A DNA stretch of 64,000 bases from Streptococcus pneumoniae (GTDB lineage: Bacteria > Bacillota > Bacilli > Lactobacillales > Streptococcaceae), in contig NZ_CKYA01000003.1 of the NCBI RefSeq assembly GCF_001113365.1, positions 62,001 through 126,000 on the forward strand, in the 5' to 3' direction. The notes beneath the pieces were generated by a model. The model made no database searches. It was not told where the DNA came from and was given only the letters and a program-made list of their open reading frames with translations. Made by a program: the position numbers and the translations under genes. Below, piece by piece: positions 34,586-41,815 of the stretch (its first letter is position 1; the number at the start of each line of letters is the position of its first letter).

Positions 34586-35564
34586 AACCTAAGTGATCAT
34601 ATGCTTTAGCAGTCGCTACCCGTCCAGAACGTGTCCTCATGATAAAGCCTTTTTGAATCAAGTAGGGTTCATACATGTCTTCAACTGTCTCACGCTCTTC
34701 TGCTATGTTAACAGAAAGAGTTCCTAGACCAACAGGACCACCACCGTACATCTCAATCATGGTGCGAAGGATTTTTTGATCCACATAGTCTAGACCTTCA
34801 TGGTCAACATCCAGCATGGTCAGAGCCTTAGCGGTAATAAGATCATCGATAACCCCATTCCCCATAATCTGGGCAAAATCGCGCACGCGCTTGAGGAGAC
34901 GATTGGCAATACGAGGGGTTCCACGACTACGCAAGGCCAACTCAGATGCCGCCTCATGAGTGATTTCCATCTCAAAAATATCTGCTGTCCGCTCAACAAT
35001 TTCTGTCAAGTCAGCATGGGCATAATACTCCATATGACCTGTGATCCCAAAACGTGCCCGTAGCGGATTGGAAAGCATACCAGCCCGAGTCGTAGCACCA
35101 ATCAAGGTAAAAGGTGGCAACTCCAAATGAACACTGCGACTGCCTTCACCAGCACCAATCATGATGTCAATGTAGAAGTCCTCCATGGCACTATAAAGCA
35201 CCTCTTCCACCGACATGGGCAAGCGATGAATCTCGTCAATAAAGAGGACATCCCCAGGCTCTAAGTCATTCAAAATCGCTACCAGATCACCAGCTTTTTC
35301 GATAACAGGACCCGACGTCTGCTTGAGATTAACACCCAGTTCGTTTGCAATAACAAAGGCCATGGTCGTCTTCCCCAAACCTGGAGGCCCAAATAAGAGC
35401 ACATGATCCAGCGCTTCATCCCGCATTTTAGCAGCTTCGATAAAGATTTGAAGCTGATCCTTAACCTTATCCTGCCCAATATATTCACGTAAATACTGAG
35501 GACGGAGCGTGCGTTCTACTAACTCCTCATCCCCCATTATCTCATTGTCTAAAATTCTACTCAT
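34566..35564 (-). CDS. ruvB: Holliday junction branch-migration ATPase RuvB
   Basis: 332-residue AAA+ motor that drives branch migration with RuvA. Walker A is FGPPGLGKTTMA, Walker B is VLFIDEIHRL, sensor 1 LIGATTRAGMLS; a winged helix ends in MRTRSGRVATAKAYDHLG. Length is normal. The downstream nucleotidyltransferase overlaps by 20 bp. Upstream lies the toxin-antitoxin array. Confidence 0.97.
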   Translation of the reverse strand: MSRILDNEIMGDEELVERTLRPQYLREYIGQDKVKDQLQIFIEAAKMRDEALDHVLLFGPPGLGKTTMAFVIANELGVNLKQTSGPVIEKAGDLVAILNDLEPGDVLFIDEIHRLPMSVEEVLYSAMEDFYIDIMIGAGEGSRSVHLELPPFTLIGATTRAGMLSNPLRARFGITGHMEYYAHADLTEIVERTADIFEMEITHEAASELALRSRGTPRIANRLLKRVRDFAQIMGNGVIDDLITAKALTMLDVDHEGLDYVDQKILRTMIEMYGGGPVGLGTLSVNIAEERETVEDMYEPYLIQKGFIMRTRSGRVATAKAYDHLGYEYNEK

Positions 35565-35697
35565 GGCTCTATTATATCAAAAATCCAAGCCACAAACAAA
35601 AAAGCCACCCGATTGGGTGACTCCTAAGTTTAGCATGTATGTGGTATAATATTTTACGACACTGCTACACCGCCTACGAAAGGAGGTGAGATAGCCC

Positions 35698-35790
35698 ATG
35701 ATGGAACTAATCCTTAAAACTATCATCGGACCAATTGTGGTCGGTGTTGTTCTTCGCTTAGTCGATAAATGGCTAAACAAAGATAGATAG
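35698..35790 (+). CDS. Fst-like type I toxin, unit 1
   Basis: 30 residues, MMELILK then TIIGPIVVGVVLRLVDKW then LNKDR. The single hydrophobic helix with Pro near its start and a charged tail matches the Fst/par family pattern (I-x-P-I-x-V-G-x-V-L). Such peptides insert into the membrane and arrest growth when made in excess. AGGAGG (35681-35686) lies 11 nt before the first ATG. Promoter: extended -10 TGGTATAAT (35645-35650). Expression should be held down by the antisense RNA from the opposite strand. Confidence 0.82.
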   Translation: MMELILKTIIGPIVVGVVLRLVDKWLNKDR

Positions 35791-35796
35791 TGTCAA

Positions 35797-35871
35797 AAAA
35801 GACCCCAAGCTTAATGTGGAAGTTAGCTTGGGGTCTTTTCTAGTCCATGATATTGAACTAATCCTTAATTC
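35797..35871 (-). ncRNA. Antisense antitoxin RNA (RNAII-like), unit 1
   Basis: Minus strand promoter TTGACA (35901-35906), 17 bp, GATAAT (35878-35883) with TG upstream. The RNA of about 75 nt ends at the terminator shared with the toxin mRNA (35801-35835). It carries GAACTAATCCTTAA (35855-35868), identical to the sequence over the toxin start codon region (35704-35717), allowing pairing there as well as at the terminator. Confidence 0.8.
35801..35839. terminator. Bidirectional terminator shared by toxin 1 and antisense 1
   Basis: Perfect 11-bp stem GACCCCAAGCT / AGCTTGGGGTC with A/T runs on both sides. Its loop (TAATGTGGAAGTT) differs from that of units 2 and 3. Confidence 0.9.
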
Positions 35872-35945
35872 TTCTCCATTATCCCACAGTTCACAAAATT
35901 TGTCAAAACTTTACCATCCTCAGCTTCTCAAGCTTTAACCTCTTT

Positions 35946-36293
35946 ACAACAAGACTTTCAAGTTTAAGAGAAAGTTAGGGATTCTATCAATTTCATAGAA
36001 ATTTTGATTTAGTAAACAAATAGACAATCTTACATGTCACTCCTCATTTAATACGCCACTACTGGACAAGCAAAATCATTATTACAGCAGTTTCCAGTCC
36101 TTCAATTAACAGTCCCTTACAATCAAATTGAGTTTGAAGTAGCTGAAGTAACAGCAAACCTATTTCTTAGTCATATTTCCTAAAAAAGTCCCCTCCAATT
36201 CCCCGACCAAAATCCGAAAAATATCGAAAAATGATTTTTAGAATAGTCCCCAAAAGCCTGAAATAGAGCCAAAAAACTCCACCTGATTGGGTG
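35946..36293 (+). repeat. Duplicated spacer A with a decayed reading frame
   Basis: This stretch recurs at 37039-37416 with about 90 % identity by eye. A short frame SLLQQFPVLQLTVPYNQIEF continuing to HIS and stop is open at about 36078-36182 in this copy, without a start codon, and is broken by a stop and frameshift in the other copy. The origin of the frame is not recognised. Confidence 0.7.
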
Positions 36294-36371
36294 ACTCCCG
36301 ACTCTAGCACTTATATGGTATAATATCATACGGCACTGCTACACCGCCTACGAAAGGAGGTGAGATAGCCC

Positions 36372-36464
36372 ATGATGGATACAATACTTAAAACTATCAT
36401 CGGACCAATTGTGGTCGGTGTCGTTCTTCGGATAGTCGATAAATGGCTAAACAAGGACAAATAG
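36372..36464 (+). CDS. Fst-like type I toxin, unit 2
   Basis: 30 residues, MMDTILK then the same TIIGPIVVGVVLRIVDKW core and LNKDK. It differs from unit 1 mainly in residues 3-5, which overlap the antisense-pairing repeat, and at Leu-to-Ile 21. AGGAGG ribosome site and extended -10 TGGTATAAT (-10 at 36319-36324) are kept. Confidence 0.82.
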   Translation: MMDTILKTIIGPIVVGVVLRIVDKWLNKDK

Positions 36465-36469
36465 TGTCA

Positions 36470-36543
36470 AAAAGACCCCAAGCTTATTTGGTCGTGAGCT
36501 TGGGGTCTTTTCTAGCCTATGATATAGACACAATACTTAATTC
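36470..36543 (-). ncRNA. Antisense antitoxin RNA (RNAII-like), unit 2
   Basis: Promoter TTGACA (36573-36578), 17 bp, GATAAT (36550-36555) on the minus strand. It carries GACACAATACTTAA (36527-36540), one base different from GATACAATACTTAA at the toxin 2 start (36378-36391) and clearly different from the unit 1 and 3 repeats. Confidence 0.8.
36474..36511. terminator. Bidirectional terminator shared by toxin 2 and antisense 2
   Basis: GACCCCAAGCT / AGCTTGGGGTC stem with loop TATTTGGTCGTG. Confidence 0.9.
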
Positions 36544-36804
36544 CCTTTTATTATCCCACAGTTCACAAAATTTGTCAAAGGTTTATATCCTCATCCATTC
36601 AGCTTCTCCAACTTTAGAATCTGTCCAATAAAGTTTATAAGATTTAGAGAAAGCTATTGAAAAATGATATTTAGAAAACTTCCGAAAAGCCTGAAATAGA
36701 GCCAAAAAACTCCACCTGATTGGGTGACTCCCGAGTTTAGCACTTATGTGGTATAATATTCTACGGCACTTCTACACCGCCTGCGAAAGGAAGTGAGATA
36801 GCCC

Positions 36805-36897
36805 ATGATGGAATTAGTACTCAAAACTATCATCGGACCAATTGTGGTCGGTGTCGTTCTTCGCTTAGTAGATAAATGGCTAAACAAGGACAAATAG
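36805..36897 (+). CDS. Fst-like type I toxin, unit 3
   Basis: 30 residues, MMELVLK then TIIGPIVVGVVLRLVDKW and LNKDK. The ribosome site is AGGAAG instead of AGGAGG, so translation may be weaker than for units 1 and 2. Extended -10 TGGTATAAT at 36752-36757. Confidence 0.8.
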   Translation: MMELVLKTIIGPIVVGVVLRLVDKWLNKDK

Positions 36898-36903
36898 TAT
36901 CAA

Positions 36904-36977
36904 AAAAGACCTCAAGCTTATTTGGTCGTGAGCTTGGGGTCTTTTCTAGCCTATGATATAGAATTAGTACTCAATTC
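36904..36977 (-). ncRNA. Antisense antitoxin RNA (RNAII-like), unit 3
   Basis: Promoter TTGACA (37007-37012), 17 bp, GATAAT (36984-36989) on the minus strand. Its repeat GAATTAGTACTCAA (36961-36974) is identical to the toxin 3 start region (36811-36824). Confidence 0.8.
36908..36945. terminator. Bidirectional terminator shared by toxin 3 and antisense 3
   Basis: GACCTCAAGCT / AGCTTGGGGTC, one base changed from unit 2 giving a wobble pair in one strand; loop TATTTGGTCGTG as in unit 2. Confidence 0.88.
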
Positions 36978-37038
36978 CTTTTTATTATCCCATAGTTCAC
37001 AAAATTTGTCAATGTTTTACATCATCTTTAACCGCCGT

Positions 37039-37392
37039 ACAACAAGACTTTCAAGTTTAAGAGAAAATTAGGGATTCTATCAATTTCATAGAAATTTTGA
37101 TTTAGTAAACGAAGAGACAATCTTACATGTCACTTCTCATTTAATACGCCACTACTGGACAAGCAAAATCATTATTACAGTAGTTTCAGTCCTTCAATTA
37201 ACAGTCACTTACAATCAAATTGAGTTTGAAGTAACTGAAGCGACAACAGACCTATTTCTTAGTCATATTCGCTAAAAAATCCCCGCCAAAATCTCAAAAA
37301 GTCCCCGCCAATTCCCCGACCAAAATCCGAAAAATACCGAAAAATATCGAAAAATGATTTTTAGAATAGTCCCAAAAAGCCTGAAATAGAGC
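37039..37392 (+). repeat. Duplicated spacer B
   Basis: Second copy of the 35946-36293 segment, with a small extra direct duplication (GTCCCCGCCAA-like) near 37300. No intact gene. Confidence 0.7.
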
Positions 37393-37490
37393 CAAAAAAC
37401 TCCACCTGATTGGGTGGAGTTAAGGGAGATTATTATGAAAAAGAAAAGTTTAGGATTTTATTAAATAAAGTTAGGAGGTCTTTATTTAAT
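37393..37490 (-). ncRNA. ccnB: CiaR-dependent small RNA csRNA (ccnB)
   Basis: About 98 nt on the minus strand. Body contains AAAGACCTCCTAAC and ATCTCCC (anti-Shine-Dalgarno). It ends in the perfect stem ACTCCACC / GGTGGAGT (37399-37420) plus T run. It lies 190 bp from ccnA, the spacing expected of the pneumococcal ccnA-ccnB pair. Confidence 0.82.
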
Positions 37491-37496
37491 AACTAT

Positions 37497-37529
37497 ATGA
37501 TACAAGACGAAGCTTAAAACTAGCTTAAC
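37497..37529 (-). promoter_or_regulatory. CiaR-controlled promoter of ccnB
   Basis: Minus strand GTTAAG-N5-TTTAAG (37513-37529), 10 bp, -10 TATCAT (37497-37502). The first half-site has one mismatch. Confidence 0.8.
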
Positions 37530-37581
37530 TTTTTCTCAGATTCTACCATTTTACAGAAAATCACTATCACTATCACCTCAC

Positions 37582-37675
37582 AAAAAGCCACCTGATTAGG
37601 TGACTTCATTAGGAGATTATGATGAAAAAAAGTTTTAGGATTTCATTAAATAAAGTTAGGAGGTCTTTATTTAAT
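37582..37675 (-). ncRNA. ccnA: CiaR-dependent small RNA csRNA (ccnA)
   Basis: About 94 nt on the minus strand with the same AAAGACCTCCTAAC body as ccnB and terminator GTCACC / GGTGGC plus T run (37582-37605). A plus-strand frame of 26 codons (37622-37702) is just its complement and is not conserved in the other copies. Confidence 0.82.
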
Positions 37676-37681
37676 GACTAT

Positions 37682-37714
37682 ATGATACTAGACCATCCTT
37701 AAACTTTGCTTAAG
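37682..37714 (-). promoter_or_regulatory. CiaR-controlled promoter of ccnA
   Basis: Minus strand CTTAAG-N5-TTTAAG (37698-37714), 10 bp, -10 TATCAT (37682-37687). Confidence 0.85.
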
Positions 37715-37729
37715 AAAAAACAAGTTTTG

Positions 37730-38146
37730 TTATTTTTCTCGATTCGCCCAAGTCATTCCTGTACAGTCATAGGTGGATAAGATTTCAAAGCCCATAAAAC
37801 GATAAAATCCCAAGTTTTTTTCTGTCTGTTCTGTCACCAGCTGGACTTGATAAGCATCTTTGTAATCTTTTAAGGCCTCTTTCATTAGGGCACTACCAAT
37901 CCCTTGGCGCTGATAGCTAGGCAAAACAATCAAATCCTGTACAAAAACTGATGAAAATCCATCTCCAACCAAACGAATCAAGCCCACCACAGCATCGCCA
38001 TCAAGCGCCACATAAATCACTAATGAATGAGATAAGGCCTGCTCCAGCATCTGAGGTTGATGGGTATAATTTGTCCAACCGACAGCCTGATAGAGATGCA
38101 AAACATCCTCTAGCTTGACAATTTCTTGCTTTTTAATAGTAATCAT
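37730..38146 (-). CDS. GNAT-family N-acetyltransferase
   Basis: 138 residues with the acetyl-CoA binding motif A as LPSYQRQGIGSALMKEAL and motif B ending FYRFMGFE. Cytosolic acetyltransferase of unknown substrate. It lies 11 bp after the second GNAT gene, so the two form an operon on the minus strand. Confidence 0.88.
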   Translation of the reverse strand: MITIKKQEIVKLEDVLHLYQAVGWTNYTHQPQMLEQALSHSLVIYVALDGDAVVGLIRLVGDGFSSVFVQDLIVLPSYQRQGIGSALMKEALKDYKDAYQVQLVTEQTEKNLGFYRFMGFEILSTYDCTGMTWANREK

Positions 38147-38157
38147 CTCAACACCTC

Positions 38158-38853
38158 TTAAAGCTCTCTCAAGCTCTTGTACTGCTGTCCATTTTTATCA
38201 AAGTTTTCAGGACGCAACCATATTTCCAAACGAGCTTTGACTTTTGGCCAGTCCTTATCAATCATAGACAACCAATCCGTATCCCTTGTACGCCCCTTAT
38301 AAACCACTGCCTGACGGAAGGTTCCTTCGTAGACAAATCCCAAACGCTCCGCTGCTCGTCTTGATGGCAGGTTAAGAGCATCGCATTTCCACTCATAGCG
38401 ACGATACTTGAGGTCTTCAAAGACATAGCGAGCTAGTAGATACTGGGCTTCTGTCCCTACCCGTGTCCCCTTGAGCACTGGAGAAAAAGTGACTGCTCCC
38501 ACTTCTATTACTCGATTATTCTGATCAATTCGCATGAGAGAAAAAGTTCCCAAAGCCTTACCAGTTGCCTTGTCTACAATCGAATAGTAAAAACGATCCT
38601 TACGAGCCAACATCTGATTTAAAAGGCTAACCAACTCCTCCATATCTGCTACTGGCTCCTGAAAGAGGTAGGTCCACATCTCCCGAGGCGTATCAGGGCC
38701 ATAAACAGCTAGCAAATCCTCCGCATGCTTTTCTACCGAGAGAGCCTCTATCCGAGCATAACGCCCTTCTAAGAAATCAATAGAAGGCAGTTCACCTGGT
38801 GTATAACCTTCCATTGACTCCCCAATCATCTGACCATATTCATTTACTGGCAT
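38158..38853 (-). CDS. GNAT-family N-acetyltransferase (RimJ/RimL type)
   Basis: 231 residues from the ATG at 38851-38853, which has AAGGAG 8 nt upstream; the in-frame ATG 27 bp earlier lacks a site. FLEGRYARIEALSVEKHAEDL and YEWKCDALNLPSRRAAERLGF match the RimJ/RimL-like acetyltransferases; the last is the typical Asn-x-x-Ser-x-x-x-x-E-x-x-G-F segment. Substrate unknown. Confidence 0.85.
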   Translation of the reverse strand: MPVNEYGQMIGESMEGYTPGELPSIDFLEGRYARIEALSVEKHAEDLLAVYGPDTPREMWTYLFQEPVADMEELVSLLNQMLARKDRFYYSIVDKATGKALGTFSLMRIDQNNRVIEVGAVTFSPVLKGTRVGTEAQYLLARYVFEDLKYRRYEWKCDALNLPSRRAAERLGFVYEGTFRQAVVYKGRTRDTDWLSMIDKDWPKVKARLEIWLRPENFDKNGQQYKSLREL

Positions 38854-38929
38854 CTTTCTTCTCCTTTTTTTACTTTTCAAACTTTATAGTTGCCCATAGT
38901 ATATCATACTTTCATAAGAAGATTCAAAA

Positions 38930-38957
38930 AATCCTCCAGATTCTACTCTGAAGGATT
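38930..38957 (-). terminator. Terminator of leuS
   Basis: AATCCTTCAGA / TCTGGAGGATT with T run on the minus strand, 7 bp after the leuS stop. Confidence 0.88.
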
Positions 38958-38963
38958 CCTATC

Positions 38964-41465
38964 TTATTTCACAACGATATTAACTAATTTATTCGGTACA
39001 CTAATCACTTTCACGATTTCCTTACCGTCAATTTCTGCTTTGACTTTTTCATCAGCTAGAGCAATCTCTTGCAATTCTTCGCGTGATAGGTCTTTAGCGA
39101 CCATGAGTTTGGCACGAACTTTTCCTTTGATTTGAACGACGATTTCGATTTCGTCTTCAACTAGTTTGCTTTCGTCCCATGTTGGCCAAGCCACGTAAGA
39201 GATTGACTCACCTGTTGCTGCAACAGTTTGCCAGAGATCTTCTGCCAAGTGAGGTGCAAATGGTGCGATCAATTGGATAAATCCTTTGGCATAATCAACA
39301 TAGAGCTTGTCTTCCTTGTTAGCAGCGTTGACAAAGACCATAAGTTGGGCAATAGCTGTGTTGAATTTCAATGATTCGATTTGCTCAGTGACAGATTTGA
39401 CTGTTTCATTGTAAACCTTGTCAAGAGCGCCATTGTTTTCCGCAAGGATTTCTTTACTTGTAATCAAACGGTAAACACGGTCAAGGAATTTACGGCTTCC
39501 TTCCAGACCTTCTTCTGACCAAGCGATTGAAGCATCAAGTGGCCCCATGAACATTTCATAGACACGAAGGGTGTCAGCACCGTATTGTTCCACCACATCG
39601 TCTGGGTTAACAACGTTCTTGAGCGATTTAGACATCTTGGCTGGTGCTTGCTCCAACTCTTCCCCTGTTTCCATGTGGAAGAAAGAACCGTCACGTTTTT
39701 CAACCTTGTCGGTTGCCACAAGAGCCCCACGGTGGTCACGGTAGCTTGTTCCCAAAATCATTCCTTGGTTAAAGAGTTTTTGGAATGGTTCCTTAGTCGG
39801 AACAACACCGAGGTCATAGAGGAATTTGTGCCAGAAACGAGCGTAAAGCAAGTGAAGAACGGCATGCTCTGCACCACCCACATAGATATCTACTGGCAAC
39901 CATTGTTTGAGAAGTTCCTCGTCAGCCAATTTCTCAGTATTGTGTGGATCAATATAGCGGAGGTAGTACCAGCTTGAACCAGCCCACTGTGGCATGGTGT
40001 TGGTTTCACGACGACCCTTGACACCATCTTCACGAGTCACTTCAAGCCAGTCTGTCAAGTTAGCTAGTGGACTTTCCCCTGTACCTGAAGGACGGATATC
40101 CTTGGTTACAGGCAAGACAAGCGGCAATTCACTTTCAGGAACAGCTGTTGAAGTTCCATCTTCCCAATGAATGATAGGAATTGGTTCACCCCAGTAACGT
40201 TGACGGCTAAAGAGCCAGTCACGGAGACGGTAGGTAACCTTCTCTTGTCCACAGCCTTTTTCTTCCAACCAAGCCACAATCTTGGCAATTGCGTCTTCTT
40301 TGTTCAATCCATCTAGGAAGTCTGAATTAACATGAAGGCCATCTTCTGTGTAGGCAGCTTCTTCAACGTTTCCACCTTCAAGTACTTCTACGATTGGAAG
40401 GCCAAATTGTTTGGCAAATTCCCAGTCACGTTGGTCATGGGCAGGAACAGCCATAACCGCACCTGTTCCATAACTAGCAAGAACATAGTCCGCAATCCAG
40501 ATTGGAATTTCCTTGCCATTGACAGGGTTGATGGCATAAGCACCAGTCCAAACACCAGTTTTTTCCTTGGCAAGATCTGTACGAGCCAAGTCAGACTTGA
40601 GGCTAGCTTGGTGTTTATAGTCAGCTACTGCCTCTGCTTGCTCTGGACTTGTGATGGCGTCAACCAAGTCATGCTCAGGAGCCAAAACGGTGAAAGTTGC
40701 ACCGAAAAGAGTATCAGGACGAGTTGTAAAGACTGTGAATTCCTTATCTGTTCCCTTAACTTTAAAAGTTACATTGGCACCAGTTGATTTCCCAATCCAG
40801 TTGCGTTGCATGTCCTTGATAGACTCTGGCCAATCAAGTTCATCTAAGTCATTGAGCAAGCGCTCTGCGTAGGCCGTAATTTTGAGCATCCATTGGCGCA
40901 TTGGCTTGCGGACAACTGGATAGCCTCCACGCTCAGAAGTTCCGTCAGGAAGAACCTCTTCGTTGGCGATGGCTGTTCCCAATTCCTCAACCCAGTTTAC
41001 TGGCACTTCAGCCTCATAGGCCAAGCCTTTTTCGTAAAGCTTAGTGAAAATCCATTGCGTCCACTTGTAGTAGTTTGGATCTGTTGTATTGACTTCACGG
41101 TCCCAGTCATAAGAAAATCCAAGCGCATTGATTTGGCGTTTGAAGTTGGCAATATTTTCCGCTGTAAATTCTGCTGGGTCATTACCTGTATCCATAGCGT
41201 ATTGCTCTGCAGGCAAACCAAAAGCATCCCAGCCCATTGGGTGAAGGACATTGTATCCTTGCGCACGTTTGTAGCGGCTGAGAATATCGGTTGCAGTATA
41301 ACCTTCTGGGTGTCCTACGTGCAGACCCGCTCCAGATGGATAAGGGAACATATCAAGCGCATAAAACTTAGGTTTTGATGCATCTGTTCCAGTCTTAAAT
41401 GTATGATGTTCTGCCCAGTAGCCCTGCCACTTAGGCTCAATTTCTTTATGATTGTAAAAACTCAT
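38964..41465 (-). CDS. leuS: Leucyl-tRNA synthetase
   Basis: 833-residue class I synthetase. HIGH-type motif is HVGHPEGYT; KMSKS is present near residue 618; the CP1 editing domain lies about 220-420 (TTRPDTLFGATF). Length is normal. It is monocistronic. The leader is only about 30 nt from an extended -10 (TGGTATAAT), leaving no room for a T-box. Confidence 0.97.
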   Translation of the reverse strand: MSFYNHKEIEPKWQGYWAEHHTFKTGTDASKPKFYALDMFPYPSGAGLHVGHPEGYTATDILSRYKRAQGYNVLHPMGWDAFGLPAEQYAMDTGNDPAEFTAENIANFKRQINALGFSYDWDREVNTTDPNYYKWTQWIFTKLYEKGLAYEAEVPVNWVEELGTAIANEEVLPDGTSERGGYPVVRKPMRQWMLKITAYAERLLNDLDELDWPESIKDMQRNWIGKSTGANVTFKVKGTDKEFTVFTTRPDTLFGATFTVLAPEHDLVDAITSPEQAEAVADYKHQASLKSDLARTDLAKEKTGVWTGAYAINPVNGKEIPIWIADYVLASYGTGAVMAVPAHDQRDWEFAKQFGLPIVEVLEGGNVEEAAYTEDGLHVNSDFLDGLNKEDAIAKIVAWLEEKGCGQEKVTYRLRDWLFSRQRYWGEPIPIIHWEDGTSTAVPESELPLVLPVTKDIRPSGTGESPLANLTDWLEVTREDGVKGRRETNTMPQWAGSSWYYLRYIDPHNTEKLADEELLKQWLPVDIYVGGAEHAVLHLLYARFWHKFLYDLGVVPTKEPFQKLFNQGMILGTSYRDHRGALVATDKVEKRDGSFFHMETGEELEQAPAKMSKSLKNVVNPDDVVEQYGADTLRVYEMFMGPLDASIAWSEEGLEGSRKFLDRVYRLITSKEILAENNGALDKVYNETVKSVTEQIESLKFNTAIAQLMVFVNAANKEDKLYVDYAKGFIQLIAPFAPHLAEDLWQTVAATGESISYVAWPTWDESKLVEDEIEIVVQIKGKVRAKLMVAKDLSREELQEIALADEKVKAEIDGKEIVKVISVPNKLVNIVVK

Positions 41466-41815
41466 GGTCTCTCTCCAATTTTGTGATGTTACTATTATAC
41501 CATTTTTGAGAGAATTTGAAATGTGTTAAAAGAAAAAACTCTATACTGTATCTCATTAATTTTGATGACTATGGATTGCTCTATCACCCACTTTTTTATC
41601 TTATTGTTATGCGGGAAATCAAAGAGCACAACAAGAAGCTTATCTCTTATAATACAAAATACTAATTTTAGACCGAAGATACGACTGGAATGCTAATTAA
41701 TGTATTTATAATAAATAGCCGACAACCTATGTCGCTTTTTGATTTATGAAGAACGTCGGATTCAATACGAGGATCAATAAAAGACTACCATTTGGAAAAC
41801 AGTAGTCCTTATTGT
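41466..41815. other. 350-bp spacer between leuS and gldA
   Basis: Holds the leuS promoter (TGGTATAAT, about 41492-41500), a plus-strand hairpin with T run (AGCCGACA / TGTCGCT, about 41717-41740) and the gldA terminator. No coding region or repeat was recognised. Confidence 0.6.
41781..41809 (-). terminator. Terminator of the PTS-glycyl radical enzyme operon
   Basis: GGACTACTG / GTAGTCTTTT on the minus strand, stem GACTAC / GTAGTC (41783-41807). Confidence 0.78.

Larger units (their letters stand above)
35600..37420. repeat. Tandem array of three type I toxin-antitoxin units
   Basis: Three units of about 680, 430 and 690 bp repeat the same order: csRNA-like terminator stem (CCACCTGATTGGGTG), toxin promoter, toxin gene, bidirectional terminator, antisense promoter, spacer. 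The 65 bp before the stem (AGCCTGAAATAGAGCCAAAA) is almost identical before units 2 and 3 and before ccnB, showing that duplication involved the neighbouring csRNA terminator. Unit 1 abuts the ruvB promoter side. Confidence 0.85.

Noticed and set aside
36078..36182. Real gene in the duplicated spacer
   Set aside because: No start codon, and the second copy has stops and a frameshift.
37622..37702. 26-codon plus-strand peptide MKKSFRISLNKV...
   Set aside because: It is the complement of ccnA; its 'ribosome site' mirrors csRNA sequence, and the frame is broken in ccnB, ccnD and ccnE.
41466..41520. T-box leader for leuS
   Set aside because: The promoter is only about 30 nt from the start codon, leaving no room for a T-box.
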